Of a stretch of 64,000 nucleotides of DNA, positions 54,478 through 63,346 are shown piece by piece. Position 1 is the first letter of the stretch, and the number at the start of each line of letters is the position of its first letter. The notes under the pieces are model-generated. The model saw nothing but the letters and a program-made list of their open reading frames with translations. It ran no database searches and was not told where the DNA came from. The position numbers and the translations under genes are program-made. The DNA is from Deltaproteobacteria bacterium. GTDB lineage: Bacteria > Myxococcota_A > Polyangia > Polyangiales > JADJMO01. The stretch spans positions 62,001 to 126,000 of the forward strand of contig JANYDK010000121.1 of NCBI GenBank assembly GCA_025363655.1, written 5' to 3'.

Positions 54478-56007
54478 ATGCACGTCGGCTCGGGTAAAAC
54501 GAAAGCGACCTTGGTCCTCACGGTGGGCATGCTCGGCCTTCTGTCGTCGCGTGCGCGCGCCGACGAGCCGATGAAGGCCACCGAGCCGACTTTGATGTCC
54601 GAATCGGGCGACGTGGTCGAGGTCGTCGACGCCTTCGACGAGAAGAACAAAGACCCGTTCGACCTCCATCTCTCTCTCGGCTTCATCCAGTCTTGGGAGA
54701 ACGCCAAGATCAAGCGCGAGAGCAACGTCGGCCCCGACGGTCAGGAGTCGAGCGCCGGCTTCGGCCACAACATCGAGAACATCGCGTCGTACAAACACAC
54801 GACGTCGATCCTCAACATGCGCGCCGACATCGGCATCTTCCATGATCTCGGCTTCTTCCTCCGCGCGCCGCTGACCCTCGCCGACGATCGCAGCCTCGAC
54901 GATCTCGACGGCAGCACCGCCGGCGTGAACCAACAGTTCGGTCGCGCCAGCGACACCGGCACCGGCCAGCCCTTCTTCCAGCTGCCTTTCAAGGCGCCGA
55001 CGCGAAGCGGCTTCGACTACATCGCCGTGGGGCTGCGCTACAGCCTCTTCAACCAAAACCGCGATCCGACGAAGCCGACGCTCACGTTCGAGCTCGAAGG
55101 ACGCTTCGGCGTCGGCGAGCCGATGCACGCGTGCAACGCCAACCCTGCGGCTGGCACCGCGCAGTGCCCGACGCCGGGCAACACCTCGTTCGACGGCACC
55201 AAGTGGGTTCGCAACCCGGGCGACGCGGGTCGCAGCCCCGGCATCTCGCGCGGCACCAACGCGGTGAAGTTCGGGATGCTCGCGAGCCAGCGCTATCGCT
55301 ACGTGGAGCCGTACGGCGGCTTCTGGTTCATGGCCGAGTTCCAGAAGCGTGGCACCGACATGGGCGATTTCGCGGGCGTCCAAGGCGTCATCACCAACCA
55401 CCCGCCGCTGCAGGGCGGGCTCATCGGTGGTCTGATGATTCACCCGTGGGAAAACCGCGAGAATCACCAGCGCTTCACCATCGATTTCCGCTTCAAGGGT
55501 ACGTACGTCTCGCAAGGGCGCGACTACAGCCCGCTCTTCGACGCGCTCGGCAGCTCGAACGCGAGCTCGCTCCTCGCGCCCAACCCGTTCCAATACAAGC
55601 TCGGGCCCGACGGCAAGACGAGCGTCGGCGACTACGGCAACGGGAAGAACGTCAACTTCACCGGCGTCACCGACATCGAAGCCCACGGCATCTACGGCGG
55701 GCACGTCGCGTTCATCGTCCAGGCCGGTCAGTACATCAAGTTCAACGCCGGCATCGCCTTCCAGTACATCCAAGCGCACCTGGTGAGCTCGTCCGACGCG
55801 TGCAACCCCGACTTCACGCCGAGCCCGGGTGAAGCCGGTCACTGCTCGACGTCGACCACGAGCTCCGCGGGCGTCACCAGCGCCGGCACGGTCACCGGCG
55901 CGCCGAACCCCAATCACCGACCGAACATCGACCTCCCCGGTCGTCGGCTCCGCGTCACCGAAGACTACGTCTGGGATGCGTGGGTGAGCGGCACCTTGAT
56001 GTTCTGA
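54478..56007 (+). CDS. outer-membrane beta-barrel-type protein
   Basis: The 509-residue protein has a signal peptide (about residues 1-25, ending ARA) and strand-rich sequence with many aromatics and Gly (LHLSLGFIQSWENAKIKRE, GFDYIAVGLRYSLFNQNRD, FWFMAEFQKRG). It ends in GTLMF, with the C-terminal Phe common in outer-membrane proteins. ATG 54478 has GAGGTG seven bases upstream. Family not recognised; myxobacterial genomes carry many such predicted barrels. A second envelope gene starts 20 bp after its stop. Confidence 0.72.
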   Translation: MHVGSGKTKATLVLTVGMLGLLSSRARADEPMKATEPTLMSESGDVVEVVDAFDEKNKDPFDLHLSLGFIQSWENAKIKRESNVGPDGQESSAGFGHNIENIASYKHTTSILNMRADIGIFHDLGFFLRAPLTLADDRSLDDLDGSTAGVNQQFGRASDTGTGQPFFQLPFKAPTRSGFDYIAVGLRYSLFNQNRDPTKPTLTFELEGRFGVGEPMHACNANPAAGTAQCPTPGNTSFDGTKWVRNPGDAGRSPGISRGTNAVKFGMLASQRYRYVEPYGGFWFMAEFQKRGTDMGDFAGVQGVITNHPPLQGGLIGGLMIHPWENRENHQRFTIDFRFKGTYVSQGRDYSPLFDALGSSNASSLLAPNPFQYKLGPDGKTSVGDYGNGKNVNFTGVTDIEAHGIYGGHVAFIVQAGQYIKFNAGIAFQYIQAHLVSSSDACNPDFTPSPGEAGHCSTSTTSSAGVTSAGTVTGAPNPNHRPNIDLPGRRLRVTEDYVWDAWVSGTLMF

Positions 56008-56027
56008 GCGCGTCGCCGGCTATTCCC

Positions 56028-57491
56028 ATGATCCGGTGGCGACTCTCCGTCAGTGTCGGCGTGCTCGGTGCGCTGACGCTGACGAGGCCTGTTTTTGCGG
56101 ATGTTTCGACGCCGGCGACGGAGGCGATCGAAGCCAAGAGCAAGGCCGAGGAGGCGACGAAGACGACCGTCGCGATCATCGGGCCGGTGTTGGTGCTCTC
56201 GGTGGGGCCGAAGCCCGAGCTGCGCAAGGTCGAGTCGACCGACGTGGCCGCCGTGCGCGCGAGAGAGATCGAAGCGACCCTCAAGGACACCGCACAAGAT
56301 CTCGATCTCTCGCTCGACCTCACCGGGCAGATCCCCGGCGACGGCGTCAGCGATCTCGATCTCATCAAGCGCGCGGCGGCGGGCGTGTGGGTGATCTCGC
56401 CGCGCCTCGAGGTGCTCGGCAAGGACACGTTCCTCCTTCGCATCGTCGCCGTCCCACCCAAGTCGGCGACGTTGCTCGTGCGCGTCGAGAAGGTCGAAGG
56501 CCCGCAGGTCTCGGTGCGCAGCGTCGTGATGCTGAAAGACTTCGTCTCGATGAAGCTCGGCACCGGTCCGACGCCGACCACCGCCGACGACGCGATGCCA
56601 CGGCCGGACGACGAATCAGGCCGATCGCGCGGCAGGCCGATCCTCGCCGCCTCGACCACGCTCTTCGGTCTCTACGCCGCGCTCTCGATCCAAAAGTCGT
56701 CGCAGAGCGACGATCAGCGGCTGCTCTATCCGCTCCTCGCGCTCGGCAGCGGGCTCGGGCTCGGCGCTTCGCTGCTCGCGGCCGACGAGTGGAACGTCAC
56801 GCCGGGCGTTGCCTGGACGGTCGCCGGGGGCACCTGGTGGGGCGTCATCGCCGGCCTCAACATCGCTGCCGGCCGCAACGTGCAGCCCACCGAAGATCGC
56901 TACGGCTGGGGCTTCATCGGCGGGCTCACCGGCACCTCCCTGGCGGTGACCGCGCTTGCCCTCAAACGCCACGACGAAGGCGACGCCGCGCTCGTCCACT
57001 CCGGCGCGGCGCTCGGCACCTTCACCGGGGGCCTCCTCGAGGGCATCTATTGCGGCGACGTGAAGGGCTGCGTACGCGACTCGACGAAGAGCACGCCCTC
57101 CACCGGCATCGGCTACGGCGCCGCCTTCGGTCTCGTCGGCGGTGGCGTGCTCGCCGCCTTCGTCGACACCTCGGCGCAACGCGTGCTCTTCGTCGACCTT
57201 GGCCTCGGCCTCGGCGCCCTCGCCGGTGCATCCGCCGCGAGCCCGCTCGGCTTCGGCGACAAGACCGAAAAAAAGCAGCGCGGCTTCCTCATCGCCGTCG
57301 GCTCGGGCACCTTGCTCGGCGGCGCGCTCGCCTACTTCCTCACGCGCGACAAGAGCACGCCATCGAGCCAACCCCCCAAACCAGGGGCCGCCGTCGTTCG
57401 CCCGAATGCCGGAATTTTGGGCACTTCCATGGATCCGAAGACCGGAGCGACGGCACCGATTTGGGGCGCCGGGATCCTCGGTACGTTCTAG
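56028..57491 (+). CDS. envelope protein with Gly-rich C-terminal membrane region
   Basis: A 487-residue protein. A signal peptide (MIRWRLSVSVGVLGALTLTR, ending FADV) precedes a soluble alpha/beta region (about 24-200) with LDLSLDLTGQIPGDGVSDLD. From about 210 the sequence is a series of Gly/Ala/Leu-rich segments (LYPLLALGSGLGLGASLLAA, GYGAAFGLVGGGVLAAFVDT) that may be membrane helices or a barrel. It begins 20 bp after the previous gene, probably in one operon. No family assigned. It ends convergent with the barrel gene at 57513. Confidence 0.62.
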   Translation: MIRWRLSVSVGVLGALTLTRPVFADVSTPATEAIEAKSKAEEATKTTVAIIGPVLVLSVGPKPELRKVESTDVAAVRAREIEATLKDTAQDLDLSLDLTGQIPGDGVSDLDLIKRAAAGVWVISPRLEVLGKDTFLLRIVAVPPKSATLLVRVEKVEGPQVSVRSVVMLKDFVSMKLGTGPTPTTADDAMPRPDDESGRSRGRPILAASTTLFGLYAALSIQKSSQSDDQRLLYPLLALGSGLGLGASLLAADEWNVTPGVAWTVAGGTWWGVIAGLNIAAGRNVQPTEDRYGWGFIGGLTGTSLAVTALALKRHDEGDAALVHSGAALGTFTGGLLEGIYCGDVKGCVRDSTKSTPSTGIGYGAAFGLVGGGVLAAFVDTSAQRVLFVDLGLGLGALAGASAASPLGFGDKTEKKQRGFLIAVGSGTLLGGALAYFLTRDKSTPSSQPPKPGAAVVRPNAGILGTSMDPKTGATAPIWGAGILGTF

Positions 57492-57512
57492 CGCCCGCAC
57501 CGGCACCCGCGC

Positions 57513-58421
57513 TCATCCCCCGAGCGGCACCCTCACATCCAGCCGCAACCCCCAATAGCTATCCACCGCTCCCAAAATCGTCGATCCCACCGGCAAAAAC
57601 AGGCTGATCCCCGGTTCAAGCCTCGGATGAAAAAATCGAAATCCCGGTGCGATCGCGAACGCCGTTCGATCCCGGTCCGTGATCGGCAGATGCGTCGATA
57701 GAAAATAGACCTCCCAAGCCTCGAGGCCGAGCGCGATCGCGCGCGTCGGCTGCCAGCCGAGGTAGACGGTCGAGATCGAGAGCAGCTCCGTCTCACCCGC
57801 ATGGTCGGCGAGGCCGATGGCGCTCGAGCGGATGGCGATGTCGATGCCTTGGCGGAACTGCGCGATCCAGTTGCCGCGACCGATGCGCACGTCGAACCAA
57901 GGGCGCAGGGTGACGCGGCGATCGAGGAACGACGCGAGATCCCAAGGGCGAAGGACGGCGACGATGGCCGAGGGGGTGTCTTGCGTCAGACGTTGCCCGT
58001 CGTCGTGGTCGTCTTGCTTGATCAGCGGCGCGACGATGCCGAGGCCGGCGCCGAGGGTGTATTTGTCGTTCGGTTCGACGTGGACGACGCGCGCATAGAC
58101 TTGCGGCTCGCCGGGAACGAAGCGCTTCGACTCGGTCGGCGATTGGGCGGCGGCGAGGCCGTAGGAGGCGCCGATCCAGAGGAAGCGGCGCACGACCGGG
58201 ATCTCGAGGTCGAGGTGATAGAGAATCGCCGTCCGTTGTCCGGAGTAGCCATGCGGGGAGAGCGAGGCGGTCGTTTGCTCGAAAGAGAGCTCCGTCCAAG
58301 GGTGGAGGAGGTCGGGCAGCGAGGCTGCGCGGGGTAGCGGGGCGAGCTTCGGAGTCTCCTCGGCGCGGGCGATGCCGCTCGAAAGGAGCATGAGGGTCGC
58401 CGCGAGACCGATCCAGCGCAC
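57513..58421 (-). CDS. outer-membrane beta-barrel-type protein
   Basis: A 302-residue protein. Starting at GTG 58421 gives a clean signal peptide (RWIGLAATLMLLSSGIARA). The mature part alternates polar and hydrophobic residues with many aromatics (FLWIGASYGLAAAQS, VHVEPNDKYTLGAGLGIVAP, WGLRLDVRVPLGG), as in a barrel of about 12 strands. Upstream in-frame codons would add Pro/Arg-rich sequence and are rejected. Divergent from the TIGR04551-like gene. Function unknown. Confidence 0.68.
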   Translation of the reverse strand: MRWIGLAATLMLLSSGIARAEETPKLAPLPRAASLPDLLHPWTELSFEQTTASLSPHGYSGQRTAILYHLDLEIPVVRRFLWIGASYGLAAAQSPTESKRFVPGEPQVYARVVHVEPNDKYTLGAGLGIVAPLIKQDDHDDGQRLTQDTPSAIVAVLRPWDLASFLDRRVTLRPWFDVRIGRGNWIAQFRQGIDIAIRSSAIGLADHAGETELLSISTVYLGWQPTRAIALGLEAWEVYFLSTHLPITDRDRTAFAIAPGFRFFHPRLEPGISLFLPVGSTILGAVDSYWGLRLDVRVPLGG

Positions 58422-58562
58422 GAACGGAGTCTGCCCATGTCCCCGTTCCGGAGGCGACCCCCAGGGCCGGTCGGGGCGAGCGCCAGCCAACCATTGCCCC
58501 TCGTGCGCCCACGTGCGAAGCGGCGTGCTTCCGCCACCCAGCGGAAACGAGGAATTCTCCGC

Positions 58563-60536
58563 ATGTCGCTTCGCCTCCACGTCTCGTGCCTCGCCGCGCT
58601 GTGTCTCCCGGCTGCGCTGGCATCCACGATCGCCAACGCCCAGGAAGCGCCGAAGCCGGCCGCCGAGGCTGGCGTCGCTGCCCCCAAAGGCAAGCTCATC
58701 CCCGCCGAGGTCGATCCGTCGAAGGACATGACGGCCCTCGAAAAACAGGGTGATCAGGTGCCGCCCGGACAGAAGGGCGTGCTCGGCTCCTCGGGCACCA
58801 CGTACGCCGAAGACTGGTGGACGCACACCCGGCCGATCTTCGAGATCCACGGATTCTTCCGCACCCGCGCCGAGCTCTTCCACAACTTCTCGCTCGGTCG
58901 CATCGACCTCGGCACCGACAAAGCGGGCCTATTTCCCCGTCCGCTCGACGATTCCTATTTGGATCGCGGAGGCAACCCCCAGGGCGGCGCGAAGAGCACG
59001 CCCGGCAACTCCATCGCGGGTTGTGGACCGACCGCCGATCCGAAACAGGCGGCCTGCTACCAGAAGACCAACGCCAGCGCGAACATGCGCTTCCGGATCG
59101 ATCCCGAGATTCACATCTCGGACAACCTGCGCATCATGACGCAGATCGACATGTTGGATAACTTGGTGCTCGGGTCGACCCCCGAGGGCTACACCAACAC
59201 GCCTTCGAAGGAAGGGGGCTACGCCTCGACGGGGCGTGGCGGTTACGTGCCGCTCACAGGCTTCTCGTCGACGCAGGTTCCGCCGGTCGCCGGCGTGAAC
59301 AGCTGGAGCAACAGCGTCGCGGTCAAGCGCATCTGGGGCGAGTTCGTCACCCCCATCGGCCAGATTCGCTTCGGCCGCATGCCCTCGCACTGGGGCCTCG
59401 GCATTCTCGCCAACGCGGGCAACGGCATCGACAGCGACTACCAGTCGAACGCCGACCGCATCATGTTCATCACCGGGAGCAAGCAGCGCGACCTCTACGT
59501 CGCCGCAGCGTGGGACTTCCCCAACTCCGGCCGCACCAGCGACTACGGCTCGATCCCCTACCAGCAGGGCCAGCCGTACAACACGACCCAGCTCGCCAAT
59601 ACCGCGCAGTGGGTGCTCGCGCTCTTCCGTCGCGTGAACCCGCAACTCGCCGCGCAGAAGCTGGCCAAGGGCGAGACGGTCTTCAACGGCGGCTTCTACG
59701 GCGTCTACCGCCAGCAGATCCTCGCCAACGAGAGCGTTTCCTACAACGGCCTCACCACGCAGGGCGAGAACTACCAGAAGGGTCTCGTCCGCGTCGGGCT
59801 CAAGGCGTTCATCCCCGACCTCTGGTTCCAGGTCCTCACCAAGAACCTCCGTTGGGAGACCGAAGCGGTCTACATCACCGGCTCGATCGAGAACCCGCAG
59901 GGCGTCGCCACCAGCACCTACAACAAAGAGGACTGGAAAATCCGGCAGCTCGGCATCGCCAGCGAGCTCGAGTACCGCGCGCTCAACGGCGATCTCAAGC
60001 TCCGCTTCTACACCGGCTTCGCCAGCGGCGATCAAGGCGTCGAAGGTCTGACGCCGGGCGATGGAGGGCTACAGCCGCGGCCGACGTCCGACAGGACGGT
60101 CTCGACCTTCCGCTTCCACCCCGACTACCGCGTCGACCTCATCCTCTGGCGCAACATCCTCACCCGCGTGCAGGGCGCGTACTACTTCCGCCCCGGCGTC
60201 GAGTACGACTTCACGAAGACGCTCGAGGGCGAGAAGTTCGGCGGCCGCGCCGACATCGTCTGGAGCCGCGCGAGCAAGGCCGTGCAGACGCCCGGTCACA
60301 AGGAAGACCTCGGCATCGAGCTCGACCTCTCGCTCTACTACCAGTCGAAAGACGGCAGCCTCAACGACGATCCTTCGAAAATCGGAGGCTTCTTCGCGAT
60401 GCTGCAGTACGGCGTCCTCTTCCCGCTCGGCGGCCTCGGCTACCAGGCGAACCAGACCGATTCGACGAACAACCTCAAGGTGCCCGACATCTCGACCGCG
60501 CAGATCGTCCGTCTCTTCATGGGTATCGCGTACTGA
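58563..60536 (+). CDS. TIGR04551-like outer-membrane protein
   Basis: A 657-residue protein. A signal peptide (MSLRLHVSCLAALCLPAALA, ending NAQE) precedes an outer-membrane-type beta-rich domain with WWTHTRPIFEIHGFFRTRAE, IRFGRMPSHWGLGILANAG and LGIELDLSLYYQSKDGSLND. Its length and motifs recall the TIGR04551 family, described almost only in deltaproteobacteria and myxobacteria, function unknown. Cys pair CGPTADPKQAAC may form a disulfide. ATG 58563 has GAGGAA nine bases upstream. It ends 54 bp before radA. Confidence 0.75.
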   Translation: MSLRLHVSCLAALCLPAALASTIANAQEAPKPAAEAGVAAPKGKLIPAEVDPSKDMTALEKQGDQVPPGQKGVLGSSGTTYAEDWWTHTRPIFEIHGFFRTRAELFHNFSLGRIDLGTDKAGLFPRPLDDSYLDRGGNPQGGAKSTPGNSIAGCGPTADPKQAACYQKTNASANMRFRIDPEIHISDNLRIMTQIDMLDNLVLGSTPEGYTNTPSKEGGYASTGRGGYVPLTGFSSTQVPPVAGVNSWSNSVAVKRIWGEFVTPIGQIRFGRMPSHWGLGILANAGNGIDSDYQSNADRIMFITGSKQRDLYVAAAWDFPNSGRTSDYGSIPYQQGQPYNTTQLANTAQWVLALFRRVNPQLAAQKLAKGETVFNGGFYGVYRQQILANESVSYNGLTTQGENYQKGLVRVGLKAFIPDLWFQVLTKNLRWETEAVYITGSIENPQGVATSTYNKEDWKIRQLGIASELEYRALNGDLKLRFYTGFASGDQGVEGLTPGDGGLQPRPTSDRTVSTFRFHPDYRVDLILWRNILTRVQGAYYFRPGVEYDFTKTLEGEKFGGRADIVWSRASKAVQTPGHKEDLGIELDLSLYYQSKDGSLNDDPSKIGGFFAMLQYGVLFPLGGLGYQANQTDSTNNLKVPDISTAQIVRLFMGIAY

Positions 60537-60590
60537 CGTCGCGTGAGGCTGCCGCACGCAACTCGGGCGCACGGCAACCGATGAGGCGGG

Positions 60591-62012
60591 ATGGCGAAGG
60601 ACTCGACTCAATACGTTTGTCAGGGATGTGGCGCCGTCTCTCCGCGGTGGCTCGGGCGGTGCTCTTCGTGCGGCGGGTGGAACACGCTCGTCGAAGAGGT
60701 CACGCGGGCGAAGGGGAAGGCGACGAACCGGCTCGGCCGCGGCGAAGCGCCGGGTGAGGTCGGTCGTCCGGTCGCCATCTCGGCGGTGCCGGAAGATGCT
60801 GCGGCGCGCATTCCTACGGGCATCGAAGAGCTCGACCGGGTGCTCGGCGGCGGGGCAGTCCTCGGAAGCGTCGTCTTGGTCGGCGGAGATCCTGGCGTCG
60901 GCAAGTCGACGCTCCTCCTGCAGGCGCTCGCGGGCATCTCCAAACGAGGTCCATCGACTCTTTATGCGTCGGGCGAGGAGTCCGTCGCCCAAATCGCGCT
61001 CCGCGCCCGCCGTTTGGGCCTCGTTCCCGAGGGGGAGAGCCGAGATCCTGCCCGCGAGGTGCAACTTGTCGGGGCGAGCGACGTCGCCGACGTCGAGCAC
61101 GCAACGAAGCTCGCCAAGCCGGTGTGCGTCGTCGTCGACTCGGTGCAGGTGCTGCGCACGTCCGATCTCGAGAGCGCCGCCGGTAGTGTCTCGCAGCTTC
61201 GCGAGGTGACCGCACGGCTGGTCGATCTCGCCAAGCGTGAACGCGCCGCGCTCTTCCTCGTCGGTCACGTCACCAAAGACGGCGCGCTCGCCGGGCCGAA
61301 GGTGCTCGAACATCTCGTCGACGTCGTCCTCGCCTTCGAAGGCGAACGTGGTCACGCGTTTCGCACGCTGCGCGCCTCGAAGAATCGCTTCGGCTCGGCC
61401 ACCGAAGTCGGCGTCTTCGAGATGGCCCCCGCCGGGCTCCGCGAGGTGCCGAACCCGAGCGAGCTCTTCCTCGCCGAACGCCCGAAGCACGCCTCGGGCA
61501 GCGTCGTCGCGCCGGTGACCCCGCAAACGGGAGGCGCGCGCGCCGTGCTCGTCGAGGTGCAAGCGTTGGTCGGACTCGCGGGCGGTGGCTCGGGAAGGCG
61601 CACCGCCACCGGTATCGACAGCGCGCGCCTCGCCCTCATCCTCGCCGTCCTCGAACGCAAAGTCGGCTTGCAGCTCCTCGGCGCCGACGTCTTCGCCAAC
61701 GTCGCTGGCGGCCTCACCATCGACGAACCAGCGCTCGATTTGCCGCTCGCGATCGCCGTCGCTTCTGCCGCTCGCGATCGTCCGTGCGCCCGCGACGTCG
61801 TCGCCTTCGGGGAGATCGGCCTCGCGGGTGAAGTACGAGGCGTGCCACGCGGCGCAACGCGTTTGGCGGAAGCTGCCTCGATGGGGTTCAAGCGCGCGAT
61901 CGTGCCGGCCTCGACGGCCGAACGTCTGCCGATGAACGAGCGTGCGAGCGTCGAGGTGATCGCGGTGAGGAACGTCGAAGAGGCGATTCGCGTCGCGCTC
62001 GACGAGTACTAG
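60591..62012 (+). CDS. radA: DNA repair protein RadA
   Basis: A 473-residue RadA (Sms), normal in length. It has the N-terminal zinc finger (CQGCGAVSPRWLGRCSSCGG), the Walker A GDPGVGKST, Walker B-like VCVVVDSVQ, the KNRFG motif (KNRFGSATEVGVFEM) and a C-terminal Lon-like domain (DLPLAIAVASAARD, FGEIGLAGEVRGV). RadA drives branch migration in recombination repair. The ATG at 60591 starts the family-typical sequence. It stands alone between envelope genes. Confidence 0.96.
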   Translation: MAKDSTQYVCQGCGAVSPRWLGRCSSCGGWNTLVEEVTRAKGKATNRLGRGEAPGEVGRPVAISAVPEDAAARIPTGIEELDRVLGGGAVLGSVVLVGGDPGVGKSTLLLQALAGISKRGPSTLYASGEESVAQIALRARRLGLVPEGESRDPAREVQLVGASDVADVEHATKLAKPVCVVVDSVQVLRTSDLESAAGSVSQLREVTARLVDLAKRERAALFLVGHVTKDGALAGPKVLEHLVDVVLAFEGERGHAFRTLRASKNRFGSATEVGVFEMAPAGLREVPNPSELFLAERPKHASGSVVAPVTPQTGGARAVLVEVQALVGLAGGGSGRRTATGIDSARLALILAVLERKVGLQLLGADVFANVAGGLTIDEPALDLPLAIAVASAARDRPCARDVVAFGEIGLAGEVRGVPRGATRLAEAASMGFKRAIVPASTAERLPMNERASVEVIAVRNVEEAIRVALDEY

Positions 62013-62026
62013 AGCGACACCCGCGC

Positions 62027-62323
62027 TTACGCGTCGCCCTTCGCGCCTTGCGCGTACCGCTGCGTGATCTCCTCGAGCGCCGTCGAGAGATCTTCGATCG
62101 CCTGTTCCTTCTCGCCCTGCAGATACGCGCGCAAGCCATCGACCGCGAGCATCGCGATCGACGCATTCACGCGTCGCTCGGCGAGCACCTGCATCACGTC
62201 GTGGTTCTTGAGCAGCTGGTCGAGCTCGTCGAAGATGCCGTCGACTTCACGCGTGACCATCGCGTCGGTGTCGCTGGGAGTTTTCTTGCCGGAGCTGGGA
62301 GGATGCGACGGGTCGTGGCCCAT
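62027..62323 (-). CDS. small protein of unknown function
   Basis: A 98-residue soluble protein, Ser/Pro-rich for 20 residues, then mostly helical (REVDGIFDELDQLLKNHDVM and AYLQGEKEQAIEDLSTALEE). It converges on radA with a 15-bp gap. Codon bias is consistent with coding. No family recognised; it may be a small helical adaptor. Confidence 0.6.
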   Translation of the reverse strand: MGHDPSHPPSSGKKTPSDTDAMVTREVDGIFDELDQLLKNHDVMQVLAERRVNASIAMLAVDGLRAYLQGEKEQAIEDLSTALEEITQRYAQGAKGDA

Positions 62324-62493
62324 GACGCGGTCAGGTAGAGCTGCGGCGACAGCGCGTCGAGTCAGAGACGAAGCCGTGGGCGGCAGTCACCGATGCGTGA
62401 CACAGACGCTGCTCACATGACGGCGCGTGCGCGCGAATCGAGCTGAATTTCATGCTTGCGGTGCTGGCACGGGCCTCGCTGAGCAGGCGCAAG

Positions 62494-63345
62494 ATGCGCA
62501 GCGCCCTTCTCTCGTTCGCCGCCTCCTGCGTCATGGCCCTCTCGGTCGGCCTCGGCCTCGGCTGCGCTTCGGCGACCGGCGGAGGGCAACAGAAGGTCGG
62601 CGTCGACGAAGGCGAAGACGGGCTCGCGGCCGAGAGCATCACCGCGCCGGTCGCGGTGGGCGCGACCTTGAAGACGACGGCCACCGTCAACCTGCGCAGC
62701 GGGCCGTCGACTTCGAAGACGATCGTCGACGTCGTCGACAAGGGCGCCACCGTCACCGCCCTCGACGCGGCGCCGAGCGCGGGCTTCTATCACGTGAAAT
62801 TCGGCAGCGAATCGGGCTGGATGTACGGCGCCTACCTCACGGTCGTGAGCGGTGGCGGTGGCGGCGGCACGGTGACGACGTGGTCGTGCACCGGAAGCTA
62901 CGGCACGAAGCAGCCTGCCGACGGCAACTACGATCTGACCGCGTTCGGTTGCTGGGTCGATGCGGGCGGCGTCGCGCACGGCGACAGCGGAGACAACTGC
63001 CTGCCGGGATGCTTCGCACAGGCGAAGTCGGCGGGGCTCTGTTCCAGCAGCGGCACCGGCAAGGCGTGCGAAGAGAAGGTCACTTGGTACGTCGCCGATG
63101 CGGGCCGCTTCGGATGCTTGCAGCGCGTGAAGATCACCAACCCCTCGAACGGGCGCGCGGTCGTCGCGGTGGTGCTCGACTACGGTCCGGCGTGCTGGGT
63201 CGAGGCGAAGGTTTCGAAGGCGGCGCTCGACGCCAGCGGGCGCGTGAATCGATATCTGTTCGGCGCCGACCAAGGAGTGACCGATCGCGCGAACGTGCAC
63301 GTGGAGCCCGTGTCGAGCGACACGGCGCTCGGCCCCGTGCACTGA
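62494..63345 (+). CDS. secreted lipoprotein with SH3-like and double-psi barrel domains
   Basis: A 283-residue lipoprotein. The signal peptide MRSALLSFAASCVMALSVGL ends GLGC (Cys24). A bacterial SH3 domain follows (TVNLRSGPSTSKTIVDVVDK, about 45-105), then a Gly linker and a Cys-rich RlpA/expansin-type double-psi beta-barrel (GRFGCLQRVKITNPSNGRAV and VVLDYGPACW). Such proteins bind or cleave peptidoglycan glycan strands. ATG 62494 is chosen because it gives a typical signal peptide; an upstream ATG at 62452 adds 14 residues. It ends one base before the convergent serA gene. Confidence 0.82.
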   Translation: MRSALLSFAASCVMALSVGLGLGCASATGGGQQKVGVDEGEDGLAAESITAPVAVGATLKTTATVNLRSGPSTSKTIVDVVDKGATVTALDAAPSAGFYHVKFGSESGWMYGAYLTVVSGGGGGGTVTTWSCTGSYGTKQPADGNYDLTAFGCWVDAGGVAHGDSGDNCLPGCFAQAKSAGLCSSSGTGKACEEKVTWYVADAGRFGCLQRVKITNPSNGRAVVAVVLDYGPACWVEAKVSKAALDASGRVNRYLFGADQGVTDRANVHVEPVSSDTALGPVH

Positions 63346-63346
63346 G